Assembly: GCF_026745355.1 (NCBI RefSeq) | Contig: NC_079208.1 | Coordinates: forward strand, 47,259,577 to 47,323,576 | Length of the DNA stretch: 64,000 nt | From: Beta vulgaris subsp. vulgaris | Taxonomy: Eukaryota; Streptophyta; Magnoliopsida; Caryophyllales; Amaranthaceae | Direction of reading: 5' to 3' | Shown here: positions 10,330-22,138 of the stretch, piece after piece | Layout of the letters: every line of letters begins with the position of its first letter | Numbering within the stretch: position 1 is the stretch's first letter | Position numbers and translations under genes: made by a program | Notes under the pieces: model-generated | Seen by the model: the letters and a program-made list of their open reading frames with translations, nothing else | Database searches by the model: none | What the model was told of the DNA's origin: nothing

Positions 10330-11905
10330 CGAATTCGACAGGTCCCGTCTACAAAGCAAGAGTTATGGCAAGGGGTTTCACTAAAGTTGAGGGTGTTGAT
10401 TTTCATGAAGTTTTCTCACCGGTCATGAAGCACTAGTCCATTAGAGTTTTGCTTGCCTTGGTAGATATGGAAGACTTGGAGCTACACCAACTTGATGTTA
10501 ATACCACTTTCCTCCATGGGGACTTGGAGGAGGAAATCTACATGAAACAACCGGAAGGTTTTGAGGTTGAAGGGAAAGAAGAGCATGTGTGACGTTTGGT
10601 AAAGTCATTTTATGGGTTGAAGCAATCCCCTAGGCGATGATATAGGCGATTTGATTCGTTTATGTTGGCTCATGAATATATTCACAAAAAACTCCTATGA
10701 TAGTTGTGTCTTTTACAAAGAGCTAGTTAGTGGTTCCTTCATTTACATTTTGCTTTATGTTGATGATATGTTGGTTTCTTGCAAGCATATGATTAAGGTC
10801 AACAATTTGAAGAAGTTGTTGAGTAGCGAGTTTGATATGAAGAATCTTGGTGAAGCCAAGAAGATAGTTGAGATGGAGATTTGGAGAGATCGATCTAAAG
10901 AGGGCATTGTACCTTAGCCAAAGGAGGTGCATCAAGAAAGTTCTTGAGAGGTTCTCAATAAACAATAATGCAAAGCCTGTTTCCACTCCTCTTGGTTCTC
11001 GATCACTTCAAGCTCTCAAAGGAGCTTTGTCCTCAATCCGAAGAAGATGAAAGGGCCATGACTCACATTCCTTATACTAGTGTCGTTGGGAGTGTGATGT
11101 ATGCCATGGTATGTTTTAGGTCGGACATTGCTCAAGCGGTGAGCATGGTGAGCCGTTATATGTCAAGGCCCAGAAAAGGGCATTGGGAAGCTTTGAAATG
11201 GCTTCTAAGGTACTTGAAGGGTACCTCACATGTTTGCTTGGAGTTTGGCCAAGATGCAAACAGTGTGATTGCGTATTGTGATTCGGATTATGGTGGAGAC
11301 TCGGATGATCGGAAATCAATGTCGGGTTATGTGTTTACCTTGGGAGGTACAACTCGCTACAAGATGTTGTAGCTCTTTCAACTATGGAAGCGGAATTCAT
11401 GGCGATTATCGAGGCATTCAAGGAGGCAAAGTGGCTCAATGGTTTGGTTGGGGATATTAGCTCGTGTTCTAAGGAGGTGTCCGTATTTTGTGATAGCCAA
11501 AGTGTCATTTACTTGGCTAAGAACCAAAACATGTTCCATAGAAGAACGAAGCATATTAATGTGAAGTACAACTTCATCCGGAATGTCATTGATAAGAAAG
11601 AGTTGACATTGATGAAGATTCGTACCAAGGAGAACCCATCCGACATGTTGACAAAGCCTTTGCTAACCACTAAGTGCACTTTGTGTGTGAACTAGGTGGG
11701 TCTCTCCTCTTGTTTGTTGTAGGCTCCTAAGGGGTAGAGCCTTGGAGCTTGATTGGTGTTTTTTGGGTGTTATCGGAGGTGTTTGGAAAAATTCAAGTCG
11801 GGTGGAGAATTGTTATTTGATGCCTTGATTTCTCTGTTCGAAGACGAAGAAGGAGAAGAGCTCGAAGCTCATCCCAGACGAGGAAGCTCGAGCCCAGCCA
11901 CGGGG
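10330..11905 (+). pseudogene. Copia RT-RNase H relic with PPT and LTR start
   Basis: The pieces in order are ARVMARGFTKVEGVDFHEVF (RT start, ~10346), LHGDLEEEIYMKQPEGF (~10512), KSFYGLKQSPRR (~10605), the catalytic box ILLYVDDMLVSC (~10747), the RNase H link DFERAMTHIPYTSVVGSVMYAM (~11050), YCDSDYGGDSDDRKSMSGYV (~11275) and the terminal TKENPSDMLTKPL (~11620). Stops and shifts lie near 10430, 10590, 10640 and 10915. A purine-rich tract (gtcgggtggagaa, ~11797) is followed by TGTTATTTGATG at 11810, which fits a polypurine tract and 3' LTR start. No 5' half exists in the window. Confidence 0.85.
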
Positions 11906-13474
11906 GTGCAAAATTAGTTATCAAAATTTTGGAAAGATTTGCCAAATTCTCAATCACCTGATTTTGAAAAGGTAAAAACTCTAACTTATCATTTAAGTCA
12001 ATTAAATCACCTGAAATTTTATTTTTCGTGCTTCACAAACACTATTTATCATTTTAGCACTTAAAATATTAGGTCCTTATTAGTTAAGGTAGTTAAAATG
12101 TTTACACAGACAAAGCCTTAGAGTTATTGTCAATTAGCTTATGATCAATCAGTATTTATCTTATTCTTTTGCACGTTGAATAAGAACATTTTGATTTGAT
12201 TACTTATAAATTCGGTTGAAATTAGAATCATGCAATATGGTACAAATCATAGGTCAATGTTTTCTGTTTTTCCATTAACAATAAAAAGTAAGCTAAAAAT
12301 ATACTCCATAGAATATGAACTTTAACTTTTCACCTCCCATGAGTAGATATCTTGTCCAATGATAAGAAATAAGACCCATGTAGACTCCCTTCAGATACAG
12401 TGCTCTTGTTAAGTTGTTCTAACCTATAAGGCACCTTCATCTAGAATTCTAGACCAATAATTGCACACCTTTAGTTTGTCATGTTTCTTTAGCACTCATC
12501 TATAAATACCTCTTTTCGATCTCCTCCTAATTGATTCATCAACTATCACTTCTCTATATCACAAGACCGCACAAAGCACAACAAAACGAACAAAAAAAAT
12601 AGGTTAGAAGATCAAGTGTGATAGAATTTTTGGAAAATGTTTAAGTAACTCTTAGGTTGCCTCCGCAATCTGAAGCCCTTCTCTGATGCTTCCGCACACC
12701 CAGCCTCTATTCTTAGGGGGTGATGGTTTCTTTTTGCTTTTAAGTAATGTTTGCAGTTTACTTTCTTATGATGTAAGGACTCTTGTTATTTTAATATAGT
12801 ATGTGCTTCCTTTTCCTTTAAAAAAAAAAACTCTTAGGGTTGTCAATTCTTTAATAATATTTTAATGTATTTCTAATCATTGAAAATTTAATAATAAGAG
12901 GGTTGACAACCCTTAGCATCACTCAATCAATCTCCATAATTTTTAGGTGCACATAGAATTTGTAATGGACCTGGAAATATTATTTTACAATTTCATAAAT
13001 TGCAAAAGTATTGATTATATAGAAAATTGTACAACAAATATATTTTGGTAGAACACTTGTTCCACACCTATACAAGAACAATTCTCGTGTACTTTTTTTT
13101 TGTGAGAGCTCATGTTTTACATATCTCTCACTGTTTTATGTATGGTGAGCTCATGTCTCACCTCTTAATTATGTGCGAGTGATTGTGTAGGAATTCTCCA
13201 TGCTCCACAACAAATGTCTTCACCTCAATTTATACTACTTCAAACCTTATTCAAGTTCCAAAGTTCTAGAATATTCCACTATCAATCTGCCATGGATATT
13301 ATCCAACTTCTAGAGCATGTGAGGAGGGTGAATTTTGCACTAGGCAGTAGGCCCCACATCAGTTCCTCTTATATGTTCGTTAGAGAATAAGTACTCCATC
13401 ATTTAGCCTTCTTCATTGATCCATAATAAACTTGAGAATCTAATAATATACTAGTATTAACAATAACATTACAG
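11906..13474. other. Non-coding region; possible old protease promoter
   Basis: About 1.57 kb with no ORF of note. A TATA-like ctataaatacctctt lies near 12499, followed by a CA-rich leader-like stretch (cacaagaccgcacaaagcac, ~12558), which looks like a plant promoter and 5' leader. No start codon with a coding frame follows. The strand and spacing would suit the protease relic starting at 13475, whose 5' exons are missing. The remainder is AT-rich. Confidence 0.3.
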
Positions 13475-13923
13475 ATGGATGCTCCAAAAGTATCAATTGA
13501 TAGACATGAGAATGATGAGGGGGCTCTGTTCAAGGCTGTTGACTAACAACCTGTTTCTGTGGCCATTGATGCTGGGAGTTCAGATATGCAGTTCTAGTGA
13601 ACTGCTTATAATTCTGAAATCCTAAATATTGATGCCAACTGTTCTTCAATGGTGATCAAATAACACAGAGGGTGTTCACTGGAGAATGTGGGACAGACTT
13701 GAATCACAGTGTCGCAGCTGTGGGATATGGAACTACCCTTGGCGACGGTCCCAAGTACTGGATCGTGAAGATTTCACGAGGAGAAGAATGGGGTGAGAAG
13801 GGTTACATAAGTATGAAGCGCGGTATATCTGAAAAAGAAGGATTGTGTGAGATTGCAATGATGGCCTAGTATCCTATCAAGAACTCTTCCTGAAACCGTT
13901 CATCTTCTGAGGATGAACTCTAA
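13475..13923 (+). pseudogene. KDEL-type papain-like cysteine protease, 3' relic
   Basis: After an acceptor-like acattacag the frame reads DAPKVSIDRHEND, then a stop, then QPVSVAIDAGSSDMQF, matching the middle of plant KDEL-tailed cysteine endopeptidases (C1A). After an intron-like gap ending aacacag the frame resumes at [20 protein letters not shown], which keeps the catalytic His. The next block reads [12 protein letters not shown] where the family has IVKNSWG, so the catalytic Asn is lost. Stops follow at MMA* and KNSS*, yet the same frame ends SSSEDEL*, a degraded ER-retention KDEL tail. The N-terminal two-thirds (signal, propeptide, active Cys) is absent. It converges with the MsrA gene about 385 bp downstream. 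Confidence 0.85.
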
Positions 13924-14307
13924 ATATGTTTGATTTCTAGGCTTGATGCCTATTTACAGAATCACACAAAACTTTAACGGCCTTTTATGTGATTTGAATT
14001 ATAGTACTACATTTCAATTGTTGAAAAACAGTTCAGTAATCTGTTTTAAAGCAGATTTAGGATAATAGTCAGTAGTGACGAAATAAAATGTTCAATCATT
14101 ATATTCAACACTATCTGACAACATCATATTATGACTGAATACTGATACATGTGATTTCTCAGAAGTATGCTTATACAGCGTATTATTCATATAGAACTCA
14201 ATGAGCTTGGCCAGAGAATGTTTGTTGTAAAACCAAGCATAAAAACAAGTTTGAAGACATAATTAGTAAATTTATGATATATATTGTTCACGGAATGATA
14301 TCTGCTA

Positions 14308-17300
14308 TTAGCCGTAGCATTTGATGGGGTCCTTGCAGCCCTTTTCAACAGACTGTTTATCACCAAAACGGCCACCTTTTGCCAGATACTGCTGGTGATA
14401 TTCCTCAGCCCGGTAAAATCTCTTAGCTGGCAGAATCTCGGTTACAATCTTCCTGTCTTTTAGCTCCAACTGCTTGGCTTCCTTCGATTCCTGAGCTAGA
14501 CGTGCTTGATTTTCATTGTAGTAGTATATCCCTGATCGATACTGAGTTCCTACATCACCAGCCTAACAACACACAACAAGAGTATCATTAGCAAAATAAT
14601 ATGCTCAATACATACATATCCAGACAAGCTTCCTATTCTACTTGTTAACTATATCATCAAATCTATGATAAGGACATAGAGGACAAATCTGCATCGCAGT
14701 TCTCCAGTGATGATGGGACACGGGCCAGCCCAAGAGTGAGATATCAAACAGGTTTCAAAAAGAAAAACAAAAACCAAGAAAAATAAAAATAAAAGATGCA
14801 TATACTGACAGCTGTATCATAATACATAGGAACATAATCCACAGCTTCTTAGTGTATTTCATAGTTGGAGATAAACACAAGTCCAAGGCACATTTAACGA
14901 TACCTCAAGACTTGAGTTCTATTCGAAACTCGCTAGGTATGCTAGTCAAATTCTTCATTACAACCCAAGTTGAAAAGTATTCAGGTCTAACCCATGAACC
15001 ACCTAAAAATACGACACAGTAACACTTCCAATTAGACCAACATCAAATCCCAGTCCTCAAATTCGCCTATCATAGTCACTAAAAACTAATTCCCACTATA
15101 CCTTTAAAGTCATAGAACGAAGGAGACCACTTAGAATTACATAATCCTTTCTTCACCCACCACAGGATATTGACACTAATCCATCTATGTGTTCCCTTCA
15201 CAGCATAAATTTTTTTCTCACTTTGGATCATACTCCCCCCTACAGCCCTACTGAAACACAAACCTGTAACAACAATTTCGAAATAAGCACATACCAAGAC
15301 TTTAGCATGACTCAGATATTGTTCTCATACAAGTGAATGCTTGCACCCTCAAATACAAAGATACTACAATGGCTGCTACTTGATTGAAATGTCAATGAAT
15401 GACCGCAAGGGTGGGTGCATTGATGCATACTACTTCTAGCAGCAATTATAGCCTCATAAGAATAACTGAGGCAGAGTTTGGTCAGGTCCATACATATGCA
15501 GCCTTGCCTCTAAACTGCGATTGACTGGAGTACTTTCCTAAATGCAGATTACTTCAGTAGTTGAGAAGATTTGGGTGATGTAGGAGATGCAATGTTTGGT
15601 TTATGTTCTCCAATTACCCATGATTGGGTACAATGCCGAGCGACCAGTGAACTGACTGTAAGACCGAGAACTTACCAAGACTTCTAAGCCCTATGGCTTC
15701 ATGAAGCAACAGGGTCATGTGTGCCCAACCCTTGGGAAGTTAGGAGTCACATGGATCCCCTAACAAAGAACCAATCAATAATCTACCATGTGCCTATTCA
15801 AGAAAGAAGAAAAACAAGATATACAAATTTCCCCTACATATCATTTGCCAAGGTACACATTTACTCTTCCAATTCTCTCAGCCAACAAATACAGAGAAGC
15901 AAAGATCAGTAATGGTGAACTCAAACACACCCCTCAAAGCTCTGCGTAGACGACGTCTAGGAAGTGGATATCAACGATCAGTAAATCATTCATCCACTTA
16001 AGCAGACCATAATTAAGGTCCCAATTTTGTTTGAAAAGATAATTATGGGACATTATAATGCACAAGCATATAATAACACTGTTGCAAATCAACCCATTAA
16101 CCCTTCCTCTTCATACAGTTGGGAAAGCCAATTTCCTTTCTTTAAGCACTTAGCTACTCTGACCCACAAAATTCCATGACAATGTTTTCATCCTAAATCT
16201 CTATTATATAAGGTAACACATGGGGACACCAAAAAATAGAAAAAGGAATTTAAGAAAAAATAGAGAGATAACTAACCGTTTCATTTTGAATGAAAAAAGG
16301 GGGAAAAGTAGGACATTTAAACTAAACATCAGTAAGGATGAGGAGCTAGCTCATGTGGTAGAGCACTCCCCTCTGATCCTTGAGGTCAGGGGTTCGATCC
16401 TTACCCCCAGCATTATGTTGGGGTATTTTCTTAGCATACTTTGCATGCTTTACCAGCCAATGTGCTGGTAGTTCCTACAAGGCTAGTAGCCTTGGTAGGG
16501 GTCAGCACTTGGGCTGACTTAATTTCCCAATAAAAAAAAAACTCATGTAAGGCTAATAATAATTAAAGAAAGCTTTCCCTTGCATATCATTACTAGTAAA
16601 GAAGCATAGAAACCTCTAGGACGTAAACCTTTTCCCATTCTCAAAACATATCTTTTCTTGTAACCCAACTCTTTCCATGCTAATAAAGGTCCGGAGTGGC
16701 TAGAACTTGAAGCTTCACCGGTTCAAAACGTGTCCGTTTCCGAAACCCCAGCCATTTCCGTGCTACATATAAACCCTCACATAGCCAATTTAAGATACCG
16801 CAATAATTAATCTTCCACACAAACTTTAAAACAGCAGTAAAAAGACAATTTACATATTGACATTATTAGTGGACATCATCTAACTTAGTTGGTAAAGACG
16901 TGTAGAGGATGGTGCTGAAATCAAATTCCGTCTACATCAATATGCTTAGCCATAAAAAAATAACAATTCACATTATAAAGCCCAAGATAAATAACAATAA
17001 ACTGAAAGAGTACCTGGCGATTGAGAGTGGTAGGATCATGACGAGACCAAAAGAGATCAAGAAGCTTCGTATAGGGACAAACATTGGGGTCAAAATGAAC
17101 CCGAACAACTTCAGAATGGTTGGTATTTCCGGAGCAAATAAGCTTGTAAGTTGGGTCAGGAATATGACCACCGGAGTATCCAACTTCGGTTTTGATAACA
17201 CCTTCAAGCCTCTGAAAGGCCAACTCTACGCCCCAAAAACATCCAGCCCCGAATAGGGCTAGCTCCAAACCCAGATGTACCGGGTTGTCTGAATCGGGTT

Positions 17301-17331
17301 CAAGTGCTGGGTTGTTGTTGGTGTCCGCCAT
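14308..17331 (-). CDS. MSRA: Peptide methionine-S-sulfoxide reductase A (2 exons)
   Basis: Reduces methionine-S-sulfoxide in proteins or as the free amino acid, using thioredoxin. The CDS is complement(join(14308..14562, 17014..17331)): exon 1 ends CGCCAG|GTACTC, exon 2 starts after TTGTTAG, and the junction is phase 0 within …[13 protein letters not shown]. The product is 190 aa. The catalytic Cys31 lies in [24 protein letters not shown] and [12 protein letters not shown] are family blocks, and the C-terminal [11 protein letters not shown] holds likely resolving cysteines 182 and 188. The start at 17331 is the first in-frame ATG. There is no transit peptide, and the length suits the cytosolic plant isoforms. 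No stop or shift is seen. The 2,451-bp intron (14563-17013) carries a SINE. Confidence 0.93.
16336..16541 (+). mobile_element. tRNA-derived SINE, copy 1 (in MsrA intron)
   Basis: The head has a Pol III A-box-like tagctcatgtggtagagc and a B box ggttcgatcc at 16391-16400, in a tRNA-like layout. A unique body (cagcattatg…gcatgctttaccagccaatg) and an A-rich tail at 16532-16541 follow. A second copy at 35168-35379 has the same body. The downstream flank gives no clean target duplication, suggesting an older insertion. It lies antisense inside the MsrA intron. Confidence 0.85.
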
Positions 17332-17340
17332 AGTTGTCAA

Positions 17341-17863
17341 TGTGTGAATGGTTCAAGGGTTTTTTAGTTTTGGTGGGTGTATGTAAACTGTAATGAAAGG
17401 ATTGGATTATTGGGATATGGGGAATGAAGAGGTGTCAATTTGACAGACATTCAAAGATTTTGATCAAGTCAATGGGTTGAATTTACCTTTCCCAGCTTTT
17501 TTTATTTCTTGTGTTAAATTTGTTTAAAGTATTAAGTGATTCCAAATCTTAGCTGATTAGTTTTATTTGTTAAGATTGTTGTTAAGGGTTAACAACTACT
17601 CCCTCGGTTTTTATTTAGTCCCTCCATTCTACAATACTCTTGAAATTTATCAAGTTACGTAGTTTTAAATTATAGATTTTTGTTTGGTTATCAATTGTTA
17701 TTTTATTTAAAACTAGATATAATAGGAGCTAGTAGTTAGTAAAAGTAATATTATTTTATTTTGAGGAGAGAATGAGGGTCATTGTTAGAGTTGGTACATA
17801 ATAACAGTGGTATTATTTTATTTGGAAGAGAGAGTATGAGCCTATAGTTAAAAGGTAGAATGA
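17341..17863. other. MsrA upstream region with MITE-like fragment
   Basis: This holds the MsrA promoter (minus strand), without a convincing TATA box. From ~17598 the text actccctcggtttttatttagtccctcc resembles a Stowaway-type MITE end, and ggtagaatgat near 17853 is a weak inverted partner. I see no gene. Confidence 0.3.
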
Positions 17864-17872
17864 TTAAAATAA

Positions 17873-19049
17873 CGGTTTTTTCACCAGGTACCCCTGTGGT
17901 TTTTCAAAATTCATGGGGTACCCCTGGTTTAAAAAAATACACAAGGTACCCTTATTGTTTCAATAAAATGCACCAAATGCCCTTAATGACTAACGGTGTT
18001 AAGTTTCCGTTAGTCATTAACCCTAATTAACCCTTTAATCCTAATTAACCCTCTAACCTAACCCTTGAACCCTAATCCTAACCTCCTAACACCTCACCCC
18101 TACCTTAACCATCCAACCACCCCCTCCCCCCACCCACGCAACCGCCACCCCTCCTCCCTCCACCCTTCACCAACCACCCCCGTCGAATTCCCCTCCCCAC
18201 CCCACCACCCTCGTGAATTCCCCTCCCACCGCCACCACCCTGTCGAATTTCCCCTCCCCACCCCCACCCCCGTCGAAATCTGTCGATGGCCTGCTGTTCT
18301 TAGACTCTCAATCTCTCTCTCCTCCTTCATCATTGATAATTTCGAAAATGATTTCAAAAATAATTTCGAAAAAGGATTTCGAAACTGATTTCAAAAAAGG
18401 ATTTCAAAAATGATTTCAAAAATAATTTCGAAAATTGAATTTGTAAACTGATTTTGAAAATAATTGCGAAAATTGTTCGTTGGTCGTGGTCTGAGCGGCG
18501 GTAGGTAATGAGCGGTGGTGGGTGACGCGGTGGTGACGGTGTGGTGCGTGGTGAGGTTTTAAGAAGGAGGGTGGTCTTATGGTGGGCTGGGGAGGTAGGT
18601 TTCAGGGGAAGAGTGGGGAAAATCGACAGGGGTTTCGGGGGAGGAAATCGGGGGAGGGGGACTGCTAGGGGAGGGGGATACTGCCGGCGGTGGGGTGGGG
18701 GAGGGGAGATGTTTCTGGGGAGGGGATGGGGGTGGGGGTGGGGGGAGGGGGAGGGGTATGCTGCCGGGTTGGGGGTGGGGGTGGGGTGGGGGTGGGTTGG
18801 GTGGTGGTTGTGGGGTTAGGGTAAGTTATGGAGTTAGGGTTTAGTTAGTTAATTAGGGTTTAATTAGGGCTTAATTAGGGTTAGAGGAGTTAATTAACCC
18901 TAATGACTAACGGAAACTTGACACCGTTAGTCATTAAGGGTATTTGGTGCATTTAACTTAAACAATAAGGGTACCTTGTGCATTTTTTTTAAAACCAGGG
19001 GTACCCCATGAATTTTGAAAAACCACAGGGGTACCTGGTGAAAAAACCC
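17873..19049. mobile_element. Long-TIR Mutator-like element 1 with telomere-like arrays
   Basis: The 1,177-bp unit is flanked by an exact 9-bp duplication, TTAAAATAA (17864-17872 and 19050-19058). Its tips are cGGTTTTTTCACC and gGGTTTTTTCACC, and the terminal inverted repeats run ~165 bp at roughly 95% identity. Each TIR holds four TACCC/TGCCC motifs at offsets 17, 47, 75 and 106, and a hairpin with 13-bp arms (taatgactaacgg…ccgttagtcatta). Inward lie irregular aaccctaa arrays on the left and their complement on the right. The core is C-rich on the left half and G-rich on the right half, with long G runs at 18590-18820. No transposase frame is present. The 9-bp duplication and long TIRs point to the Mutator superfamily. 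Confidence 0.9.
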
Positions 19050-19258
19050 TTAAAATAATAGTGGATCATATCCTAAAATAGAAGTGTAAAGCGTATTGTG
19101 GGTCATATCCTTTGGAGATGGAGGCTTGTCAGCATCATAATCCTCTTCGAAGGCTAAAGCAGGACCCTCCTCTTCATCATCTCCTGAAAGTGTAGAGCCA
19201 CTCTCCCCATTGGAGGTTTCCTTAGGAAAGTCTGAGTGCCTCCTCCTCTTGGTAGAGA

Positions 19259-19291
<33 letters not shown>

Positions 19292-19518
19292 TATACTTAG
19301 GGTCTGATGTTGGGGAGTCAGCATTATCCTCTTCTTCCTCTCTTTCCTCTTGTAGTTCTGGAGGAGGAAGAACAGCTTGGTCAACCTCCTGTGGGTTGAC
19401 CTCTTCCCCAGGAGGTCCATTGATTATGGACTCTGTTGAAGATTGTGGGGGAGTCGATTTTCGGAGAAGATAATTTTTTAGAGGGTTTTGGTAGATGAAA
19501 AGCTTGGTATTTGATCAA
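19050..19518 (-). pseudogene. Acidic low-complexity reading frame, family unknown
   Basis: An uninterrupted minus-strand frame of about 155 codons has no ATG at its start. It contains NPLKNYLLRKSTPP, an acidic centre with eight Asp in a row (from a GAT repeat near 19260-19290), a basic KRRRH patch and a C-terminus …LGYDPLLF*. The stop codon lies in the 9-bp target site copied by the neighbouring long-TIR element, so the frame may have been longer before that insertion. It could be a retroelement gag/tail or a nuclear acidic protein fragment; I do not recognise it. The opposite-strand poly-Ser frame is its shadow. Confidence 0.3.
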
Positions 19519-19593
19519 GAGATGAGTAATGTATCATTGTTATTACATTTACCACTATTTATAAAGAGATTTGTTTACCATTTTCTGGAAAAT

Positions 19594-21238
19594 TGTAACA
19601 GCCCGTACTTCCGAGCTGCTAGCTAATTACACTTAACATTTATAAATCTAAAATAACACTTAATAACTAATAAATATAATTAATGTTAACTAAAACATGA
19701 TCAAAATATGGGCTATTACAATCTACCACCCTTAAAATAAATTTTGTCCTCGAAATTTGAAAACGTAAAACACATAATGAGCAAACCTGCTCCAACACAT
19801 AATGAGCAAACCTGCTCCACAAATGTTGTTCGTCACTACTTTTGCAGCTACTTCCCTTCTAGAACAAAACATAACGGCAATACTCAATTATTAATTTCAC
19901 AAACTCATATTTTTCGAAACTCATATACATGGTTCTGAAAATTCAAATAACAAATATTCATATCTTATATTAGGATAACAAATCCATGTTCATATTTCGG
20001 AAACATACTTCGGAAATGATGGATATTTGACTTAGAAATCATATGCCAAATCCATTACACAATTATAAATTACTTAGTATTATTCAAAATCTGAAATCTC
20101 GAATTATCTTCATCTCCTTAACATCATTTGACAGATTTTGATATTAAATGTTTTTCACAATTGGAACAGATAACGTAGTCAAAATGTAACATATGTTTCT
20201 CACAAATTTACAAGGTGGTGAACTATTGCCGAAACCACACACTAAGCAAGTATAAGTTATAGTTTTTAACTTTATAGATCATAATATTCCCTCTAACTCC
20301 TTCTGGCAATTTCCCCTTCTTTTAGTCCCTTATCCTTGGACTTCCATCTTTAACTTCTAGCATCTCACTATAGCCTCTAAGAATTTTCAAGATATGAATG
20401 CTCCTTGAAGCATTACTTATCCCCAATACATGAACTTAACATTGCTAGAATGATACTTGTATGTCCAACTTATCACATTAACATCTCAGATTTTCCACGA
20501 CCATATTATATCATAATAAATCATCTACGTTTATTATTGTAAGTCAGGATATCTCATTCCATATTTCTATGTCATAAACAAATATTCCATGATTCAACTA
20601 TTCATTCAAATATTTACAATTACGAATACTTAAACTCATTATCTTAATCAATCTTAATTATATAACTCATAACCCTACAACCCCAAATATCTAAAGTTGA
20701 TGTTCATATTAGTCTTAACACTATATTATTTCAATATCAATACACATTTTTAACTCCTAAACTCTTCATTATACTAGATTTACCTTTCTCCTAACTTCCA
20801 TTTACATAATCTTACTTATCTTACTAGAAAATTATACCTTTAAACTTTCTTACTTAATCCAGTTCCAGATAGGACCTTTCATAACTTAAATACTATAAGT
20901 TACACTTCTCTATTTCATATTCTTTTGAACCACCACCAATATCTTGATCCTTTATTTCTCTAATATGACCTTCACATTTCAGATTTTACTTCTCAATATT
21001 TAATATTTCGTCTCAAATACTTATTTTGGTTATAACATCTCTTGGACTCACAAACCTATTGTAACCACTCTATTAACCCTTAGATAATGTTGAACTTCCA
21101 AAATTCACTTCAAAATAATTATCCTTAGATATCTAACTTGACTTCTATACATAGTAAATTCGAGGTTATTAAGTGTTATTTGAGATTTATAAATGTTAAG
21201 TGTAATTAGCTAGCAGCTCGGAAGTGCGGGCTATTACA
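19594..21238. mobile_element. LTR-derived unit with 74-bp inverted ends and 5-bp TSD
   Basis: The left end begins tgtaacagcccgtacttccg and the right end, complemented, tgtaatagcccgcacttccg; the inverted match runs about 74 bp (19594-19667 with 21165-21238). The unit starts TG, ends CA and is flanked by AAAAT on both sides (19589-19593, 21239-21243), as for LTR-retroelement integration. At 19720 the minus strand reads TTTCGAGGACAAAATTT…AAGGGTGGTAGAT|TGTAATAGCCC, the usual Gypsy PPT-to-3'LTR junction. The left 127 bp is thus a short minus-strand LTR and the right end a piece in the other orientation. No protein relic is visible in the AT-rich middle. Confidence 0.6.
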
Positions 21239-21835
21239 AAAATGAAAAGGCACGCATCCTTTGGAATGAGCTTTTTTAGCATGGCTTCAAGACTTTGCGT
21301 TTTAATTGCATTAAAACCTAGCTTTAACATTTTAATAGCATGTAATCGGTAGTAGGTTATAGTTATTATAAATCCTATCTTTCAGTTATATTATTATAAT
21401 TATTGTTTGTTTTATTTAAAAGAAAAGAGTATTCATTTGATTAAGATTGAAAGTTCGATTTACCTTGGAAGCATTTTGAAATAGTTTCGAAAAGGCTTGA
21501 AATTGGAAGTATTTGCTTAGAAGTAGATTATTGAAAAATTGGTTTAGCTACAAAAACAAATTGATATAGTTTTGAAACTTGATTGCTCGAAATAGAATGA
21601 TTAAAGTTCAATGCCAACAAGGTTGCCCCTTTGTAGTTTTTGCTCCTCGATGAACCTAGGCATTGAGTTGAAGCGAGACACAAAGATAATGGCGAAATGG
21701 AGGCTTGACTCTTAATTGTGAAGAGTAGAGTTCTTGGTTTTAAATCTATGGATTTTGATGTTTGATAAATTGTTTGGTATTCATTCTCTTTGCTTATAAG
21801 TTTCGAGGATGAAACTTTTTGTTATGGTGGTATAT
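21239..21835 (+). mobile_element. 3' tail of a Gypsy internal region
   Basis: There is no open frame. The last ~40 bp (tttcgaggatgaaactttttgttatggtggtata) match the conserved end of Gypsy pol plus polypurine tract that precedes 3' LTRs of Tekay/Del-type chromoviruses. The text before it is decayed retroelement sequence without motifs I can name. Confidence 0.45.
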
Positions 21836-22118
21836 TGTAATCCCCCTATTTTTAAAGAGCATTTTATTAATAGCTAAGTATGATCATTGGGTGAATATAT
21901 ATTAATACTCCCCGAGTTTATAAAAAATAATTTGAATTTGGTTATACACTTATTGAAAAGCTAATTATATTTAATTATTGAACTTTGTTGTAATGGAATC
22001 AATTTAAGAAATATTGAGTTTATTTTATTTTTAACGAGTATGAGTTACTATTGTTGTATATGAAGTTGTATTAGTATTTTTTTTATCATATTTCAAAAAG
22101 TAAATAGATGTACTAAGA

Positions 22119-22138
22119 TATATATATAAAAGGAGAGG
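22119..22138 (+). promoter_or_regulatory. LTR TATA box
   Basis: An AT run tatatatataaaa followed by a purine stretch, ~285 bp inside the LTR 5' end. Its position and form fit the RNA polymerase II core promoter of the LTR. No transcript evidence is available. Confidence 0.45.

Noticed and set aside
16345..16410. Functional tRNA gene
   Set aside because: The A and B boxes look tRNA-like but no complete cloverleaf or anticodon stem follows; the sequence continues into a SINE body with a poly(A) tail.
16868..16965. Another tRNA-derived SINE in the MsrA intron
   Set aside because: ctaacttagttggtaaagac and gaaatcaaattccg are tRNA-like, but there is no shared body, tail or target duplication.
16909..17256. 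Plus-strand 115-codon ORF and minus 79-codon ORF over MsrA exon 1
   Set aside because: Shadow frames of the real MsrA exon.
19210..19473. Plus-strand poly-Ser protein
   Set aside because: Complement of the Asp-rich minus-strand frame produced by a trinucleotide repeat.
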